The notes: generated from the letters alone by a model not told the origin. A stretch of DNA of 18,106 nt from Bordetella parapertussis (GCA_945888535.1 CAMDAN010000045.1:1-18106), one strand, 5' to 3'; shown: positions 6,951 through 15,897, counted from the stretch's first letter. Made by a program: numbers and translations.

Positions 6951-7271
6951 ATGAACAAGATTCGCAAGGGCGATCAAATTATCGTCATCGCTGGCCGTGA
7001 TAAAGGCAAGCGCGGAGTGGTTTCTCTGCGTAAAGACGACTCGCATGTGGTGGTTGATGGCGTGAATATGGTGAAAAAACACACCAAGCCCAATCCCCTT
7101 AAAGGCGCAACCGGCGGCATCGTTGAGAAAACAATGCCTATCCATCAGTCCAATGTTGCTATTTTCAACGCAACGTCTGGCAAGGCGGACCGTGTTGGTA
7201 TCAAGATGCAAGCTGACGGTAAACGCGTTCGTGTTTACAAGTCAAGCGGCGAAGAAATCAAGGTGGCATAA
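6951..7271 (+). CDS. rplX: 50S ribosomal protein L24 (uL24)
   Basis: Assembly-initiator protein of the 50S subunit that binds the 5' domain of 23S rRNA. It has 106 residues, normal length. The N-terminal KOW motif is clear at about residues 3-24 ([20 protein letters not shown]), followed by the conserved [15 protein letters not shown] and [17 protein letters not shown] blocks. The Shine-Dalgarno AAGGA (6938-6942) overlaps the rplN stop codon and lies eight bases before the ATG, which suggests tight coupling to rplN. Confidence 0.97.
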   Translation: MNKIRKGDQIIVIAGRDKGKRGVVSLRKDDSHVVVDGVNMVKKHTKPNPLKGATGGIVEKTMPIHQSNVAIFNATSGKADRVGIKMQADGKRVRVYKSSGEEIKVA

Positions 7272-7273
7272 AA

Positions 7274-7813
7274 ATGGCACGTCTACAACAACACTACCGC
7301 GAGAAAGTAGCTCCCGAACTGATGACTAAGTTCGGTTTTACTTCTCCCATGCAAGTTCCCCGTTTAACCAAGATTACACTCAATATGGGTGTGAGCGAGG
7401 CGGTTGCCGATAAAAAGGTGATGGATAACGCAGTTGCTGATTTGACCAAAATTGCGGGACAAAAACCTGTAGTGACGAAGTCGAAAAAGGCGATTGCTGG
7501 ATTCAAAATTCGTGAAGGCCAAGCGATTGGTTGTATGGTGACATTGCGCGGAGTTCAAATGTATGAATTTCTCGATCGCTTTGTTACCGTGGCCCTGCCC
7601 CGTGTTCGCGATTTCCGTGGTATCTCTGGACGTGCATTTGACGGCCGTGGTAACTACAACATCGGCGTTAAAGAGCAGATCATTTTCCCTGAAATTGAAT
7701 ACGACAAGGTTGACGCCTTGCGCGGTCTCAATATCAGCATTACGACGACTGCTAAGTCTGACGAAGAGTGCAAAGCACTTCTCGCTGGCTTTCGCTTCCC
7801 GTTCAAGAACTGA
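7274..7813 (+). CDS. rplE: 50S ribosomal protein L5 (uL5)
   Basis: Binds 5S rRNA and helps place the 5S particle in the central protuberance, where it contacts the P-site tRNA. It has 179 residues, as in E. coli. Conserved L5 blocks are present: [18 protein letters not shown] near residue 31 on, [20 protein letters not shown], and [20 protein letters not shown], and it ends in [11 protein letters not shown]. Only two bases separate it from the rplX stop; its Shine-Dalgarno, AAGGTGG at 7260-7266, lies inside rplX. Confidence 0.97.
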   Translation: MARLQQHYREKVAPELMTKFGFTSPMQVPRLTKITLNMGVSEAVADKKVMDNAVADLTKIAGQKPVVTKSKKAIAGFKIREGQAIGCMVTLRGVQMYEFLDRFVTVALPRVRDFRGISGRAFDGRGNYNIGVKEQIIFPEIEYDKVDALRGLNISITTTAKSDEECKALLAGFRFPFKN

Positions 7814-7821
7814 GGTGACCC

Positions 7822-8127
7822 GTGGCTAAAATGGCTTTAATCGAGCGCGAGCTCAAACGTGATAAGTTGGCTGCAAAGTACGCTAAGAAATATGCGGAAT
7901 TTAAGTCAATTGCCGGTGACGCGAAGCGTACCGATGAAGAGCGTGCTGCTGCCCGTCTGGGTTTGCAAAAACTTCCACGCAATGCGAACCCTACCCGTCA
8001 GCGTAACCGCTGTGCCATCACTGGACGCCCTCGTGGAACGTTCCAGCATTTTGGTCTGGGTCGGGCAAAAATCCGTGAAATGGCGTTTGCTGGAGAAATC
8101 CCTGGCATCGTCAAGGCCAGCTGGTAA
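7822..8127 (+). CDS. rpsN: 30S ribosomal protein S14 (uS14), zinc-independent form
   Basis: Late-assembling small-subunit head protein near the A-site side of 16S rRNA. It has 101 residues, the long zinc-free form: the C-terminal part reads [20 protein letters not shown] with one cysteine and no CxxC pairs, and ends IPGIVKASW. The start is GTG 7822 with GAGGTG at 7812-7817, giving [11 protein letters not shown], which matches proteobacterial S14. An in-frame ATG at 7831 would drop the conserved MAK and has a worse ribosome site. There is an eight-base gap after rplE. Confidence 0.96.
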   Translation: MAKMALIERELKRDKLAAKYAKKYAEFKSIAGDAKRTDEERAAARLGLQKLPRNANPTRQRNRCAITGRPRGTFQHFGLGRAKIREMAFAGEIPGIVKASW

Positions 8128-8145
8128 GCAGTAGGAGAACCAAAT

Positions 8146-8541
8146 ATGAGTATGAGTGATCCCATTGCTGACCTGTTAACGCGTATTCGTAACGCGCAGA
8201 TGGTCGCTAAGCCAACCGTATTGGTGCCTTCATCTAAAGTGAAGGTTGCCATTTCCCAAGTCCTTAAGGACGAGGGCTATATTGATGACTTCAAAGTAAC
8301 TTCAACCGACGGTAAGTCTGTTTTAGAAATCGCTTTGAAGTACTACGCAGGTCGCCCTGTCATCGAACGCATTGAGCGTGTCAGCCGCCCTGGCTTGCGC
8401 GTTTACCGTGGAAGCGATGCAATCCCCCAAGTCCAAAACGGCATGGGTGTGGCGATTGTTACGACGCCTCAGGGTGTGATGACAGACCGCAAAGCGCGGG
8501 CTACCGGTGTCGGTGGCGAAGTGCTTTGCTACGTCGCTTAA
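8146..8541 (+). CDS. rpsH: 30S ribosomal protein S8 (uS8)
   Basis: Primary binder of 16S rRNA helix 21, needed for central-domain assembly. In E. coli it is also the translational repressor of the spc operon through a target at the rplX-rplE junction. It has 131 residues: [19 protein letters not shown] at the N-terminus and the C-terminal signature [26 protein letters not shown] at 8133-8138 precedes ATG 8146; a second ATG at 8152 (MSDPIAD) is possible but less well placed. I could not recognise the E. coli-type S8 mimic at the two-base rplX-rplE junction. Confidence 0.97.
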   Translation: MSMSDPIADLLTRIRNAQMVAKPTVLVPSSKVKVAISQVLKDEGYIDDFKVTSTDGKSVLEIALKYYAGRPVIERIERVSRPGLRVYRGSDAIPQVQNGMGVAIVTTPQGVMTDRKARATGVGGEVLCYVA

Positions 8542-8565
8542 CCCTACATTGAGGAGAAATAACAA

Positions 8566-9099
8566 ATGTCCCGTGTAGGAAAACTACCTGTCGTTGTGCC
8601 TGCTGGCGTTGATGTCTCGTTAAATAACGATCAGATCAGCGTGAAAGCGTCTGGCGGCAACTTGCACCTTGCGCAAAATGCCTTGGTGAAAATCGTCAAT
8701 GACGCCGGCAAGCTGAGCTTTCAGCCTGCCAATGATTCGCGTGAAGCCGACGCTATGTCTGGAACCATGCGCCAGCTAGTGAACAACATGGTTGTTGGTG
8801 TAACCAAAGGGTTCGAGAAAAAACTCAGCTTGGTGGGTGTGGGTTACAAGGCGCAAGCCACAGGTAACAAACTCAACTTGGCAGTCGGCTACTCTCATCC
8901 TGTCAATATCGATATGCCTGCTGGCATCTCTGTTGCGACCCCAACGCCCACAGAAATTTTGATCAAAGGCGCTGATCGTCAGCGCGTTGGCCAAATTGCT
9001 GCTGAGATTCGTGATGTGCGTCCTCCTGAGCCCTACAAAGGCAAAGGCATCCGTTATTCGGATGAAAAGATCACCATCAAAGAAACTAAGAAGAAATAA
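8566..9099 (+). CDS. rplF: 50S ribosomal protein L6 (uL6)
   Basis: Large-subunit protein at the base of the L7/L12 stalk, close to the sarcin-ricin loop and the factor-binding site. It has 177 residues, normal length, with two repeated L6 domains (about 1-81 and 82-177). The signature near the C-terminus, [13 protein letters not shown], is intact, followed by the lysine-rich tail KETKKK. GAGGAG at 8551-8556 provides the ribosome site, nine bases before the ATG. It is 24 bases from rpsH. Confidence 0.97.
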   Translation: MSRVGKLPVVVPAGVDVSLNNDQISVKASGGNLHLAQNALVKIVNDAGKLSFQPANDSREADAMSGTMRQLVNNMVVGVTKGFEKKLSLVGVGYKAQATGNKLNLAVGYSHPVNIDMPAGISVATPTPTEILIKGADRQRVGQIAAEIRDVRPPEPYKGKGIRYSDEKITIKETKKK

Positions 9100-9110
9100 G
9101 GAACTGCACT

Positions 9111-9476
9111 ATGTTGACCAAAAAAGAGCAACGTCTTCGCAGGTCGCGTCAAACGCGTATCCGTATTGCAAGTCAAGGCGTAGCCCGTCTGACTGTCAAT
9201 CGTACAAATCTGCATATTTACGCCAGCGTTATTTCCGGCGACGGAAGCAAAGTATTGGCTACCGCATCGACTGCAGAAGTCGATGTTCGCAAAGCATTGG
9301 GCGGTGCAGGCAAAGGCAGCAATGTCGCCGCAGCCCAGTTAATTGGTAAGCGCGTGGCTGAAAAAGCCAAAGCGGTTGGTGTTGAAAAAGTCGCATTCGA
9401 TCGTGCAGGTTTTGCATACCACGGCCGGGTTAAGGCTTTGGCAGATGCAGCGCGTGAAGCTGGCTTGCAGTTCTAA
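9111..9476 (+). CDS. rplR: 50S ribosomal protein L18 (uL18)
   Basis: 5S rRNA-binding protein of the central protuberance, working with L5 and L25. It has 121 residues. The basic N-terminus ([18 protein letters not shown]) is followed by [20 protein letters not shown], and the end [20 protein letters not shown] then EAGLQF is typical of L18. AAGGA at 9098-9102 overlaps the rplF stop and lies eight bases before the ATG. Confidence 0.97.
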   Translation: MLTKKEQRLRRSRQTRIRIASQGVARLTVNRTNLHIYASVISGDGSKVLATASTAEVDVRKALGGAGKGSNVAAAQLIGKRVAEKAKAVGVEKVAFDRAGFAYHGRVKALADAAREAGLQF

Positions 9477-9493
9477 GCAGATCGGAAATAAAG

Positions 9494-10018
9494 ATGGCTA
9501 AAGTTCAAGGAAAAATGCAGGGTAAGGCTGAAGGGCCTGAAGACGGACTGCGTGAAAAAATGATCGCGATCAATCGCGTGACCAAAGTGGTAAAAGGCGG
9601 CCGTATTCTTGGTTTTGCAGCCCTTACTGTGGTTGGTGACGGTGACGGTCGCGTGGGTATGGGCAAGGGCAAGTCAAAAGAAGTGCCTGCTGCCGTACAA
9701 AAGGCGATGGAAGAAGCGCGCCGCAACATGATCAAGGTCACGCTTAAAAATGGTTCGATTCACCACAAGGTGATGGGTCAACACGGCGCAGCCAATGTGA
9801 TGATGGCACCCGCACCCAAAGGTACCGGCATTATTGCTGGCGGCCCGATGCGCGCTGTGTTCGAAGTGATTGGTATCACCGATATCGTCGCCAAGAGCCA
9901 CGGATCAAGCAACCCTTACAACATGGTTCGCGCCACGCTAGATGCTTTGTCGGTTTCGACAACGCCCGCTGAAGTTGCAGCAAAGCGCGGAAAAACCATT
10001 GAAGAGATCTTCGTTTAA
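9494..10018 (+). CDS. rpsE: 30S ribosomal protein S5 (uS5)
   Basis: Small-subunit protein at the mRNA entry channel that takes part in decoding accuracy and helicase activity. It has 174 residues. The double-stranded RNA-binding fold with the S5 signature is at about residues 18-80: [20 protein letters not shown], then [20 protein letters not shown]. The C-terminal domain contains [20 protein letters not shown] then [16 protein letters not shown]. The ribosome site is only a modest GGAA (9484-9487), seven bases before the ATG, weaker than its neighbours'. Confidence 0.97.
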   Translation: MAKVQGKMQGKAEGPEDGLREKMIAINRVTKVVKGGRILGFAALTVVGDGDGRVGMGKGKSKEVPAAVQKAMEEARRNMIKVTLKNGSIHHKVMGQHGAANVMMAPAPKGTGIIAGGPMRAVFEVIGITDIVAKSHGSSNPYNMVRATLDALSVSTTPAEVAAKRGKTIEEIFV

Positions 10019-10032
10019 ACGAGGGCGTCACT

Positions 10033-10218
10033 ATGACAACACCACAGCAAACAGTAAAAATCCAATTGGTACGTAGTCCAATTGGTTGCAAAGAAGCCCA
10101 TCGTGCCACTGTGCGCGGTTTGGGTTTGCGCAAAATGGGAAGCACAAGCGAGTTGGAAGACACGCCTGCAGTTCGCGGCATGATCAATAAGATCAGCTAC
10201 TTGGTTAAAGTGCTCTAA
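10033..10218 (+). CDS. rpmD: 50S ribosomal protein L30 (uL30)
   Basis: Small globular protein on the large subunit, 61 residues. The L30 signature is visible as [20 protein letters not shown] then [20 protein letters not shown], ending [18 protein letters not shown] at 10021-10025 precedes the ATG. It lies between rpsE and rplO as in most bacteria. Some lineages lack this gene; here it is intact. Confidence 0.96.
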   Translation: MTTPQQTVKIQLVRSPIGCKEAHRATVRGLGLRKMGSTSELEDTPAVRGMINKISYLVKVL

Positions 10219-10228
10219 GGGGTTGATG

Positions 10229-10660
10229 ATGGAACTCAATGGCATCAAGCCCGCAGGTGGGGCAAAGCACGCGAAACGTCGCGTCGGTCGTGGAATCGGA
10301 TCTGGTTTGGGTAAAACCGCTGGCCGTGGACACAAAGGTCAAAAGTCGCGTTCGGGCGGCTACCACAAGGTTGGATTTGAAGGCGGTCAAATGCCTATGC
10401 ACCGTCGCTTGCCTAAGCGCGGTTTCAAATCACATCTTTTGAAGTACAACGCAGAAGTCACGCTCACAACGCTTGAGTTGTTGGGTATGCCTGAAGTGGA
10501 TATTCTGACTTTGAAGCAAGCTGGTTTGGTGGGTCAAATCGCCAAAGTGGTCAAAGTGATTAACACTGGTGCGATCACCAAAGCAGTGAAACTCACTGGT
10601 CTGGGTGTCACAGCCGGTGCCAAGGTCGCTATTGAAGCGGCTGGCGGAAGCGTTGCTTAA
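10229..10660 (+). CDS. rplO: 50S ribosomal protein L15 (uL15)
   Basis: Large-subunit assembly protein, 143 residues. The N-terminal extension is rich in glycine and basic residues ([20 protein letters not shown] then GQKSRSGG), reaching into 23S rRNA. The C-terminal domain ends [14 protein letters not shown]. Three adjacent in-frame starts exist (TTG 10223, ATG 10226, ATG 10229). ATG 10229 is chosen because it gives [11 protein letters not shown], the usual L15 N-terminus, with AAGGGG at 10217-10222 six bases upstream, overlapping the rpmD stop. Confidence 0.95.
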   Translation: MELNGIKPAGGAKHAKRRVGRGIGSGLGKTAGRGHKGQKSRSGGYHKVGFEGGQMPMHRRLPKRGFKSHLLKYNAEVTLTTLELLGMPEVDILTLKQAGLVGQIAKVVKVINTGAITKAVKLTGLGVTAGAKVAIEAAGGSVA

Positions 10661-10676
10661 GTTTTAGGGCGTATTT

Positions 10677-11987
10677 GTGGCAACGAACGCAGCTCAATTA
10701 GCAAAAACCGGAAAGTTCGGCGACCTGCGTCGCAGGCTTGTGTTTTTGTTGCTCGCGCTGGTGGTCTACCGTATTGGTGCACACATTCCTGTGCCTGGTA
10801 TTGACCCCACGCAGTTGCAGCAGTTGTTTAATGGTCAGCAAGGCGGCATATTGAGTTTGTTCAATATGTTCTCGGGTGGTGCGTTATCGCGTTTTACTAT
10901 TTTTGCGCTTGGAATCATGCCGTATATCTCGGCTTCGATCATCATGCAATTGCTTGGCTATGTATTGCCAACTTTTGAGCAATTGAAGAAAGAAGGCGAA
11001 GCAGGACGCAGAAAGATTACGCAGTACACGCGCTACGGAACGTTAGGCTTGGCCTTGTTTCAGTCGATGGGTATTGCACTTGCGTTAGAAGCATCGGCTG
11101 GGTTGGTGGTAACACCTGGTATGGGTTTTCGGATTACTTCGGTGGTGACGCTCACTGCTGGAACCATGTTCCTCATGTGGTTGGGTGAACAGATTACTGA
11201 GCGTGGCTTGGGAAATGGTATTTCGATTTTGATTTTTGGTGGCATTGCAGCAGGTTTGCCCAGTGCGATCGGTGGATTGCTGGAGTTGGTCCGTACGGGT
11301 GCAATGAGCATTATCGTGGCGTTGGTCATTGTGGTGCTGGTTGGTCTGGTGACCTACTTCGTAGTGTTCGTTGAGCGTGGACAGCGAAAAATTTTGGTGA
11401 ATTACGCAAGGCGGCAAGTTGGAAGCAAGGTGTATGGCGGTCAGTCCTCCCACTTGCCTTTGAAGCTCAATATGGCTGGTGTTATTCCGCCCATCTTTGC
11501 GTCATCGATTATTTTGCTGCCTGCAACGATTGCGAATTGGTTTAGTTCGGGTGAGTCTATGCGTTGGCTCAAAGACATCGCGGGAACTCTGAGCCCAGGT
11601 CAGCCGATCTACGTGATGCTGTATGCGAGTGCGATTGTGTTTTTCTGCTTTTTCTACACTGCGTTGGTATTTAACAGCCGTGAAACAGCCGATAACTTGA
11701 AGAAAAGCGGTGCGTTTATTCCAGGGATTCGTCCTGGAGATCAAACGGCTAAGTACATTGATAAGATTTTGTTGCGTTTAACATTCGCTGGTGCAATCTA
11801 TATTACGTTTGTATGTTTGTTGCCCGAGTTTCTGATTTTGAAGTACAACGTACCGTTCTATTTTGGCGGCACTTCTCTGTTAATTATTGTGGTGGTGACC
11901 ATGGACTTCATGTCACAAGTACAAAATTACATGATGTCTCAGCAGTATGAGTCGTTGCTTAAAAAAGCGAGTTTTAAATCATCGTAA
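10677..11987 (+). CDS. secY: Protein translocase channel subunit SecY
   Basis: Pore-forming subunit of the SecYEG translocon in the inner membrane, 436 residues with ten expected membrane segments. The N-terminus [20 protein letters not shown] leads into the first segment and the conserved [33 protein letters not shown] (segment 2b) and [20 protein letters not shown] are family signatures. The basic cytoplasmic loop [20 protein letters not shown] precedes [19 protein letters not shown]. The start is GTG 10677, with AGGG at 10665-10668. It is 16 bases after rplO. The gene normally next to it, infA, is missing: rpmJ follows directly. Confidence 0.97.
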   Translation: MATNAAQLAKTGKFGDLRRRLVFLLLALVVYRIGAHIPVPGIDPTQLQQLFNGQQGGILSLFNMFSGGALSRFTIFALGIMPYISASIIMQLLGYVLPTFEQLKKEGEAGRRKITQYTRYGTLGLALFQSMGIALALEASAGLVVTPGMGFRITSVVTLTAGTMFLMWLGEQITERGLGNGISILIFGGIAAGLPSAIGGLLELVRTGAMSIIVALVIVVLVGLVTYFVVFVERGQRKILVNYARRQVGSKVYGGQSSHLPLKLNMAGVIPPIFASSIILLPATIANWFSSGESMRWLKDIAGTLSPGQPIYVMLYASAIVFFCFFYTALVFNSRETADNLKKSGAFIPGIRPGDQTAKYIDKILLRLTFAGAIYITFVCLLPEFLILKYNVPFYFGGTSLLIIVVVTMDFMSQVQNYMMSQQYESLLKKASFKSS

Positions 11988-12012
11988 GGTGGTGGGTTTC
12001 TAATTTTGGTGG

Positions 12013-12039
12013 TTCTGCTGTGTACTCATACCCGCAGAA
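12013..12039 (+). repeat. Hairpin in the secY-rpmJ spacer
   Basis: TTCTGC (12013-12018) is the exact complement of GCAGAA (12034-12039); inside the loop a short GTGT/ATAC stem can also form. No U-run follows, so it is not a terminator. It lies in a 73-base gap just ahead of the TAGGAGA ribosome site for rpmJ, in the place where infA would usually be. Confidence 0.35.
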
Positions 12040-12060
12040 AAAGGTTTTAGGAGAAATGAG

Positions 12061-12174
12061 ATGAAAGTATCAGCTTCGGTTAAGAAAATTTGCCGTAACT
12101 GCAAAATTATCCGTCGTAAAGGCGTTGTTCGCGTGATCTGTACAGATCCACGCCATAAACAACGCCAGGGTTAA
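12061..12174 (+). CDS. rpmJ: 50S ribosomal protein L36 (bL36), zinc-binding form
   Basis: Smallest ribosomal protein, a zinc ribbon that stabilises 23S rRNA near the stalk base. Read directly from the sequence: 37 residues, starting [20 protein letters not shown] and ending PRHKQRQG. The four zinc ligands are Cys11, Cys14, Cys27 and His32, so this is the zinc-containing form. TAGGAGA at 12048-12054 is seven bases before ATG 12061. rpsM begins 24 bases after its stop. Confidence 0.96.
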   Translation: MKVSASVKKICRNCKIIRRKGVVRVICTDPRHKQRQG

Positions 12175-12198
12175 TTGCAAGAGTTTTAGAGGACGAAA

Positions 12199-12564
12199 AT
12201 GGCACGTATCGCTGGCATCAATATTCCGCCGCAACAGCATTCTGAAATTGGCTTAACCGCTATTTTTGGAATCGGTCGCACCCGCGCTCGCAAAATTTGC
12301 GAGGCTTGTGGCATTGCATATTCCAAAAAGGTCAAAGACTTGACCGATGGTGATTTGGAAAAAATTCGCGACCAAATCGCACAGTTCACCATTGAAGGTG
12401 ACTTGCGTCGCGAAACAACGATGAACATCAAGCGTTTGATGGACATTGGTTGCTACCGAGGCTTCCGCCATCGCCGCGGCCTTCCCATGCGTGGACAGCG
12501 TACGCGTACCAATGCGCGGACCCGCAAAGGTCCACGTAAGGCCGCCGCATCATTGAAGAAATAA
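12199..12564 (+). CDS. rpsM: 30S ribosomal protein S13 (uS13)
   Basis: Head protein of the small subunit that bridges to the large subunit and contacts P-site tRNA through its C-terminal tail. It has 121 residues. [12 protein letters not shown] at the start and the helix-two-turn-helix [16 protein letters not shown] (about residues 24-39) are typical. The family signature [20 protein letters not shown] then ARTRKGPRK is intact. AGAGGA at 12187-12192 is six bases before the ATG. It opens the alpha-type block rpsM-rpsK-rpsD-rpoA-rplQ. Confidence 0.97.
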   Translation: MARIAGINIPPQQHSEIGLTAIFGIGRTRARKICEACGIAYSKKVKDLTDGDLEKIRDQIAQFTIEGDLRRETTMNIKRLMDIGCYRGFRHRRGLPMRGQRTRTNARTRKGPRKAAASLKK

Positions 12565-12573
12565 GAGATTAAT

Positions 12574-12978
12574 ATGGCAAAAGCTCCTTCAAACAGCGCA
12601 GCACAACGTGTTCGCAAGAAAGTTCGTAAAAACGTTGCAGATGGCATCGCCCACGTGCATGCTTCTTTCAACAATACGATCATTACTATCACCGATCGCC
12701 AAGGCAATGCGTTGTCATGGGCTTCTTCCGGTGGTCAAGGATTCAAAGGTTCACGTAAATCGACTCCGTTTGCTGCCCAGGTAGCTTCCGAAGTAGCGGG
12801 ACGTGCGGCTTTGGAACAAGGTATCAAAAACCTTGATGTTGAGATCAAAGGACCGGGTCCTGGTCGTGAGTCTTCGGTGCGTGCTTTAGCTGCATTGGGA
12901 ATTCGTATCAACATGATTGCTGATGTGACTCCGGTACCGCATAACGGTTGCCGCCCACAAAAGCGTCGTCGCATTTAA
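12574..12978 (+). CDS. rpsK: 30S ribosomal protein S11 (uS11)
   Basis: Platform protein of the small subunit near the mRNA exit and anti-Shine-Dalgarno region. It has 134 residues: a basic N-terminal extension, then [22 protein letters not shown], and a C-terminal signature ending [17 protein letters not shown]. The ribosome site is poor (AAGAG overlapping the rpsM stop), so translation is probably coupled to rpsM nine bases upstream. Confidence 0.97.
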   Translation: MAKAPSNSAAQRVRKKVRKNVADGIAHVHASFNNTIITITDRQGNALSWASSGGQGFKGSRKSTPFAAQVASEVAGRAALEQGIKNLDVEIKGPGPGRESSVRALAALGIRINMIADVTPVPHNGCRPQKRRRI

Positions 12979-13019
12979 TTTTTAACAAGCCCACCGCCAT
13001 CAGTTCTTGCTGTTGGCTC

Positions 13020-13036
13020 CCACACTTTTCGTGTGG
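13020..13036 (+). repeat. Hairpin in the rpsK-rpsD spacer
   Basis: CCACAC (13020-13025) pairs exactly with GTGTGG (13031-13036) around TTTTC. It sits in an 83-base gap, 25 bases before the rpsD start, ahead of the AAAAGGAAG ribosome site at 13048-13056. A candidate for mRNA processing or S4 autocontrol, but the stem is short. Confidence 0.35.
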
Positions 13037-13061
13037 CAGATGATATAAAAAGGAAGTTCAA

Positions 13062-13685
13062 GTGGCACGCTATCTAGGCCCCAAGGCCAAACTCTCACGC
13101 CGTGAAGGCACTGACCTGTTTCTGAAAAGCGCACGTCGCGCTATCGGTGACAAGGCAAAATTTGATTCCAAGCCAGGTCAGCACGGCCGCACTTCTGGTG
13201 CACGTACGTCTGATTACGGTTTGCAATTGCGCGAAAAGCAAAAAGTCAAACGTATGTATGGCGTTTTAGAGCGCCAATTCCGTCGTTATTTTGAAGAAGC
13301 AGATCGCCGCAAGGGAAATACGGGCGCAAACCTGTTGTTCTTGTTGGAGTCTCGTTTGGACAACGTGGTGTACCGCATGGGCTTTGGTTCCACGCGTGCA
13401 GAAGCCCGCCAGTTGGTTTCTCATAAAGCCATCACAGTGAATGGCCATTCCGTCAATATTCCTTCCTATATGGTTAAGGTCGGTGACGTATTGGCGATTC
13501 GTGAGAAATCCAAAAAACAAACACGTGTCGCTGAAGCGCTTCAGTTGGCCCAGCAAGTTGGCATGCCATCTTGGGTTGATGTGAGCATTGAAAAATCGGA
13601 AGGCACCTTCAAAGCGGTGCCTGATCGTGATCTGTTTGGCGCTGATATCAACGAATCATTGATTGTTGAGTTGTATTCACGTTAA
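13062..13685 (+). CDS. rpsD: 30S ribosomal protein S4 (uS4), zinc-free form
   Basis: Primary 16S rRNA-binding protein that nucleates small-subunit assembly; in E. coli it represses the alpha operon. It has 207 residues. The N-terminus [20 protein letters not shown] lacks the zinc cysteines found in some S4 proteins. The S4 RNA-binding domain occupies about residues 97-160 ([20 protein letters not shown] then [20 protein letters not shown]). The start is GTG 13062, preceded by AAAAGGAAG. The gap to rpsK is larger than between most genes here and contains a hairpin. Confidence 0.97.
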   Translation: MARYLGPKAKLSRREGTDLFLKSARRAIGDKAKFDSKPGQHGRTSGARTSDYGLQLREKQKVKRMYGVLERQFRRYFEEADRRKGNTGANLLFLLESRLDNVVYRMGFGSTRAEARQLVSHKAITVNGHSVNIPSYMVKVGDVLAIREKSKKQTRVAEALQLAQQVGMPSWVDVSIEKSEGTFKAVPDRDLFGADINESLIVELYSR

Positions 13686-13751
13686 TCCGTTTGAATGTTA
13701 GAAATCGTTCCTATGCCGTGGTTTTCTGCGGTGTAGGTGCTTCACCAGCCT

Positions 13752-13774
13752 TACCGACGTAACGAGTCGGGGGT
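13752..13774 (+). repeat. Small hairpin in the rpsD-rpoA spacer
   Basis: CCGAC (13754-13758) pairs with GTCGG (13766-13770) around GTAACGA; flanking TA and TA can add pairs if a GGG bulge is allowed. A second tiny stem, GGTG/CACC, lies at 13736-13746. The gap is 106 bases, the longest inside the ribosomal cluster. No promoter was convincing. Confidence 0.28.
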
Positions 13775-13791
13775 ATTGAGAGGAAGTCCGA

Positions 13792-14781
13792 ATGCAAAGT
13801 AATCTACTAAAACCTAAAACTATCAGCGTTGAGCAAATCGGTTTGAACCGTGCCAAAGTGTCTCTCGAGCCTTTTGAGCGCGGTTACGGCCACACTCTTG
13901 GCAACGCGTTGCGTCGGGTGTTATTGTCATCCATGCCAGGCTACGCCGCGACTGAAGTCACCATTGCAGGTGTGCTCCATGAGTATTCGTCTATCGACGG
14001 AATTCAAGAGGACGTGGTCAACATTTTGTTGAACCTCAAAGGTGTGGTTTTCAAGCTTCACAACCGTGATGAAGTGACCTTAAGCCTGCGCAAAGACGCT
14101 GAAGGCGTTGTCACGGCTGCGGATATTCAAACGCCCCATGATGTTGAAATTGTCAATCCAGACCACGTGATCGCTCACTTGTCTTCTGGCGGCAAACTCG
14201 ACATGCAAATCAAGGTAGAAAAGGGCCGTGGTTATGTGCCTGGTTCTATGCGTCGCCACGGCGATGAGCCTACCAAGTCCATCGGCCGTATGATTTTGGA
14301 CGCATCGTTCTCCCCTGTAAAGCGGGTGAGCTATGTAGTCGAAAGCGCCCGTGTGGAACAGCGCACGGATCTGGATAAATTGGTCGTTGAAATTGAAACC
14401 AATGGTGCGATTACCGCTGAAGACGCCGTACGCGCTTCGGCTCGCATCTTGGTGGAGCAGTTGGCTGTGTTTGCACAGCTCGAAGGCAACGAACTCGCCA
14501 GTTTTGGTGCCCAAGCAGCAGGACGTGAAACCAAGTTTGATCCTATTTTGTTGCGCCCAGTGGACGAGTTGGAACTCACCGTTCGCTCTGCCAACTGCCT
14601 CAAAGCGGAAAACATTTACTACATCGGCGACCTGATTCAACGCACTGAAAATGAGTTGTTGAAAACGCCTAACCTGGGCCGTAAATCATTGAATGAGATC
14701 AAGGAAGTCTTGGCCTCTCGTGGTTTAACCTTGGGAATGAAATTAGAAAGCTGGCCTCCAGCCGCTCTCGAAAAGCACTAA
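13792..14781 (+). CDS. rpoA: RNA polymerase alpha subunit
   Basis: Scaffold of RNA polymerase assembly and contact point for UP elements and activators. It has 329 residues, as in E. coli. The N-terminal dimerisation domain (about 1-235) contains [20 protein letters not shown]. The C-terminal domain (about 250-329) contains [20 protein letters not shown] and [20 protein letters not shown]. Arg265, the main DNA-contact residue in E. coli, is at the same number here. AGAGGA at 13779-13784 is seven bases before the ATG. Confidence 0.98.
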   Translation: MQSNLLKPKTISVEQIGLNRAKVSLEPFERGYGHTLGNALRRVLLSSMPGYAATEVTIAGVLHEYSSIDGIQEDVVNILLNLKGVVFKLHNRDEVTLSLRKDAEGVVTAADIQTPHDVEIVNPDHVIAHLSSGGKLDMQIKVEKGRGYVPGSMRRHGDEPTKSIGRMILDASFSPVKRVSYVVESARVEQRTDLDKLVVEIETNGAITAEDAVRASARILVEQLAVFAQLEGNELASFGAQAAGRETKFDPILLRPVDELELTVRSANCLKAENIYYIGDLIQRTENELLKTPNLGRKSLNEIKEVLASRGLTLGMKLESWPPAALEKH

Positions 14782-14799
14782 GCATTAGTGCCTCTGTAA

Positions 14800-14816
14800 G
14801 GAATCCTTTGGGTTCC
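14800..14816 (+). repeat. Hairpin in the rpoA-rplQ spacer
   Basis: GGAATCC (14800-14806) pairs with GGGTTCC (14810-14816) with one G-U pair and a 3-base loop. It begins 18 bases after the rpoA stop in a 90-base gap. No U-run follows, so it is unlikely to terminate; it may protect or mark an mRNA end. Confidence 0.35.
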
Positions 14817-14871
14817 GCGCCACGGGCAGTACCTGATACGGCTGCTTGTTTAATATTAAAGGAAATCTACC

Positions 14872-15267
14872 ATGCGCCACGGACACGGACTACGTAAACT
14901 CAATCGCACGACATCACACCGCTTAGCGATGCTTCGTAATATGATGAATTCACTCATCGCTCACGAAGCTATCAAAACTACGGTCCCCAAGGCCAAAGAA
15001 TTGCGCCGCGTGGTTGAGCCGATGATTACTCTCGCCAAAGAAGCAACCGTTGCAAATCGCCGTTTGGCTTTTGACCGTTTGCGTGACCGCGATAGCGTGA
15101 CTAAATTATTCGATGTCTTAGGCCCACGTTTTAAGGCCCGTCCAGGCGGCTACACCCGCATCTTGAAAATGGGATTCCGTGTGGGTGATAACGCACCGAT
15201 GGCATTGGTTGAATTGGTTGAACGTGAAGAATCAACTGAAGTAAATGCAGTAGAAGCGGCTGAATAA
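14872..15267 (+). CDS. rplQ: 50S ribosomal protein L17 (bL17)
   Basis: Large-subunit protein near the exit-tunnel surface, 131 residues. The N-terminal signature [20 protein letters not shown] then [17 protein letters not shown] is typical, as is [20 protein letters not shown] then [12 protein letters not shown]. The last 15 or so residues are an acidic tail ([15 protein letters not shown]). AAAGGA at 14858-14863 is eight bases before the ATG. It closes the ribosomal cluster; the initiator tRNA begins 19 bases later. Confidence 0.97.
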   Translation: MRHGHGLRKLNRTTSHRLAMLRNMMNSLIAHEAIKTTVPKAKELRRVVEPMITLAKEATVANRRLAFDRLRDRDSVTKLFDVLGPRFKARPGGYTRILKMGFRVGDNAPMALVELVEREESTEVNAVEAAE

Positions 15268-15270
15268 GAC

Positions 15271-15276
15271 TACAAT
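15271..15276 (+). promoter_or_regulatory. Possible -10 element for the initiator tRNA
   Basis: TACAAT lies three bases after the rplQ stop and ten bases before the tRNA 5' end. A start near 15283 would leave a very short precursor leader. No good -35 is seen inside the rplQ tail, so the tRNA could instead be processed from the rplQ transcript. Confidence 0.32.
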
Positions 15277-15286
15277 ACAAACTTAC

Positions 15287-15363
<77 letters not shown>

Positions 15364-15388
15364 AACAACTGGCGGAAATCGCAGTTAC

Positions 15389-15423
15389 AAAACGCCAACT
15401 TTAGAGTTGGCGTTTTGCTTTTT
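15389..15423 (+). terminator. Strong intrinsic terminator after tRNA-fMet
   Basis: AAAACGCCAACT (15389-15400) and AGTTGGCGTTTT (15405-15416) form a perfect 12-bp stem with the loop TTAG, followed by GC and TTTTT (15419-15423). The A-rich 5' arm could also give some termination on the other strand. It would end the rplQ/tRNA transcript. The DUF2721 start codon lies only 15 bases beyond the U-run. Confidence 0.92.
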
Positions 15424-15438
15424 CTCAAAGGATTTTGT

Positions 15439-15897
15439 ATGGCTTTTCCGCTCGATCCCGATACCGTATCGCATGGGATCGCTTTGTCTGTAGCGCCCGT
15501 CTTTTTACTCACCGCGGTGGCTGGAATGATTGGCGCGGTAGCCAACCGCTTGGCTCGCATCATAGACCGCGCCCGTTTGCTTGAAGAACGCATTGAAAAC
15601 CACACCAGGCCTCAAGATAATGCGAAGGCTTATAAAGAACTTTCTGTCCTTCGCAATCGTGGCTTGCTTGCCAATACCAGCATTGCCTTGTTGACGCTTT
15701 GTGCGTTCTGTATCGGCATCACCATCATCGTCTTGTTTCTGGGTGAGACCGTTGATTTCACGGGTCTGCGCTTATCTATTGTGGCTTTCTTAGCGGGGAT
15801 CGTTTGCTTCCTGTTGGCCCTTGCGTGCTTTTTAGCGGAGACTTTGATAGCAGCGCGTTTGTTGAACTTTGCCAAACCACAAAGTACGCGTACTTGA
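15439..15897 (+). CDS. DUF2721 family membrane protein
   Basis: A 152-residue inner-membrane protein of unknown function. An N-terminal hydrophobic segment (about residues 9-31, GIALSVAPVFLLTAVAGMIG) runs into the conserved RLARIIDRARLLEER region, which I recognise as DUF2721. A charged cytoplasmic stretch follows, then two more hydrophobic segments (about 78-99 and 108-134), giving three membrane passes. The start is 15439, with AAAGGA at 15427-15432 six bases upstream. An in-frame TTG at 15415 lies inside the terminator stem and is rejected. With a terminator ending at 15423 there is no room for a separate downstream promoter, so expression must depend on read-through or an overlapping promoter. 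The molybdoenzyme gene converges on it with a 17-base gap. Confidence 0.85.
   Translation: MAFPLDPDTVSHGIALSVAPVFLLTAVAGMIGAVANRLARIIDRARLLEERIENHTRPQDNAKAYKELSVLRNRGLLANTSIALLTLCAFCIGITIIVLFLGETVDFTGLRLSIVAFLAGIVCFLLALACFLAETLIAARLLNFAKPQSTRT

Noticed and set aside
6663..7211. 182-codon antisense frame across rplN and rplX
   Set aside because: It lies opposite two highly conserved ribosomal genes and has no independent support.
7250..7290. E. coli-type S8 repressor target at the rplX-rplE junction
   Set aside because: Only two bases separate the genes and I could not draw a convincing mimic of the S8 site by eye; a covariance search would be needed.
14080..14640. 186-codon antisense frame inside rpoA
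   Set aside because: It is a shadow of strongly biased rpoA codons; there is no ribosome site or recognisable domain.
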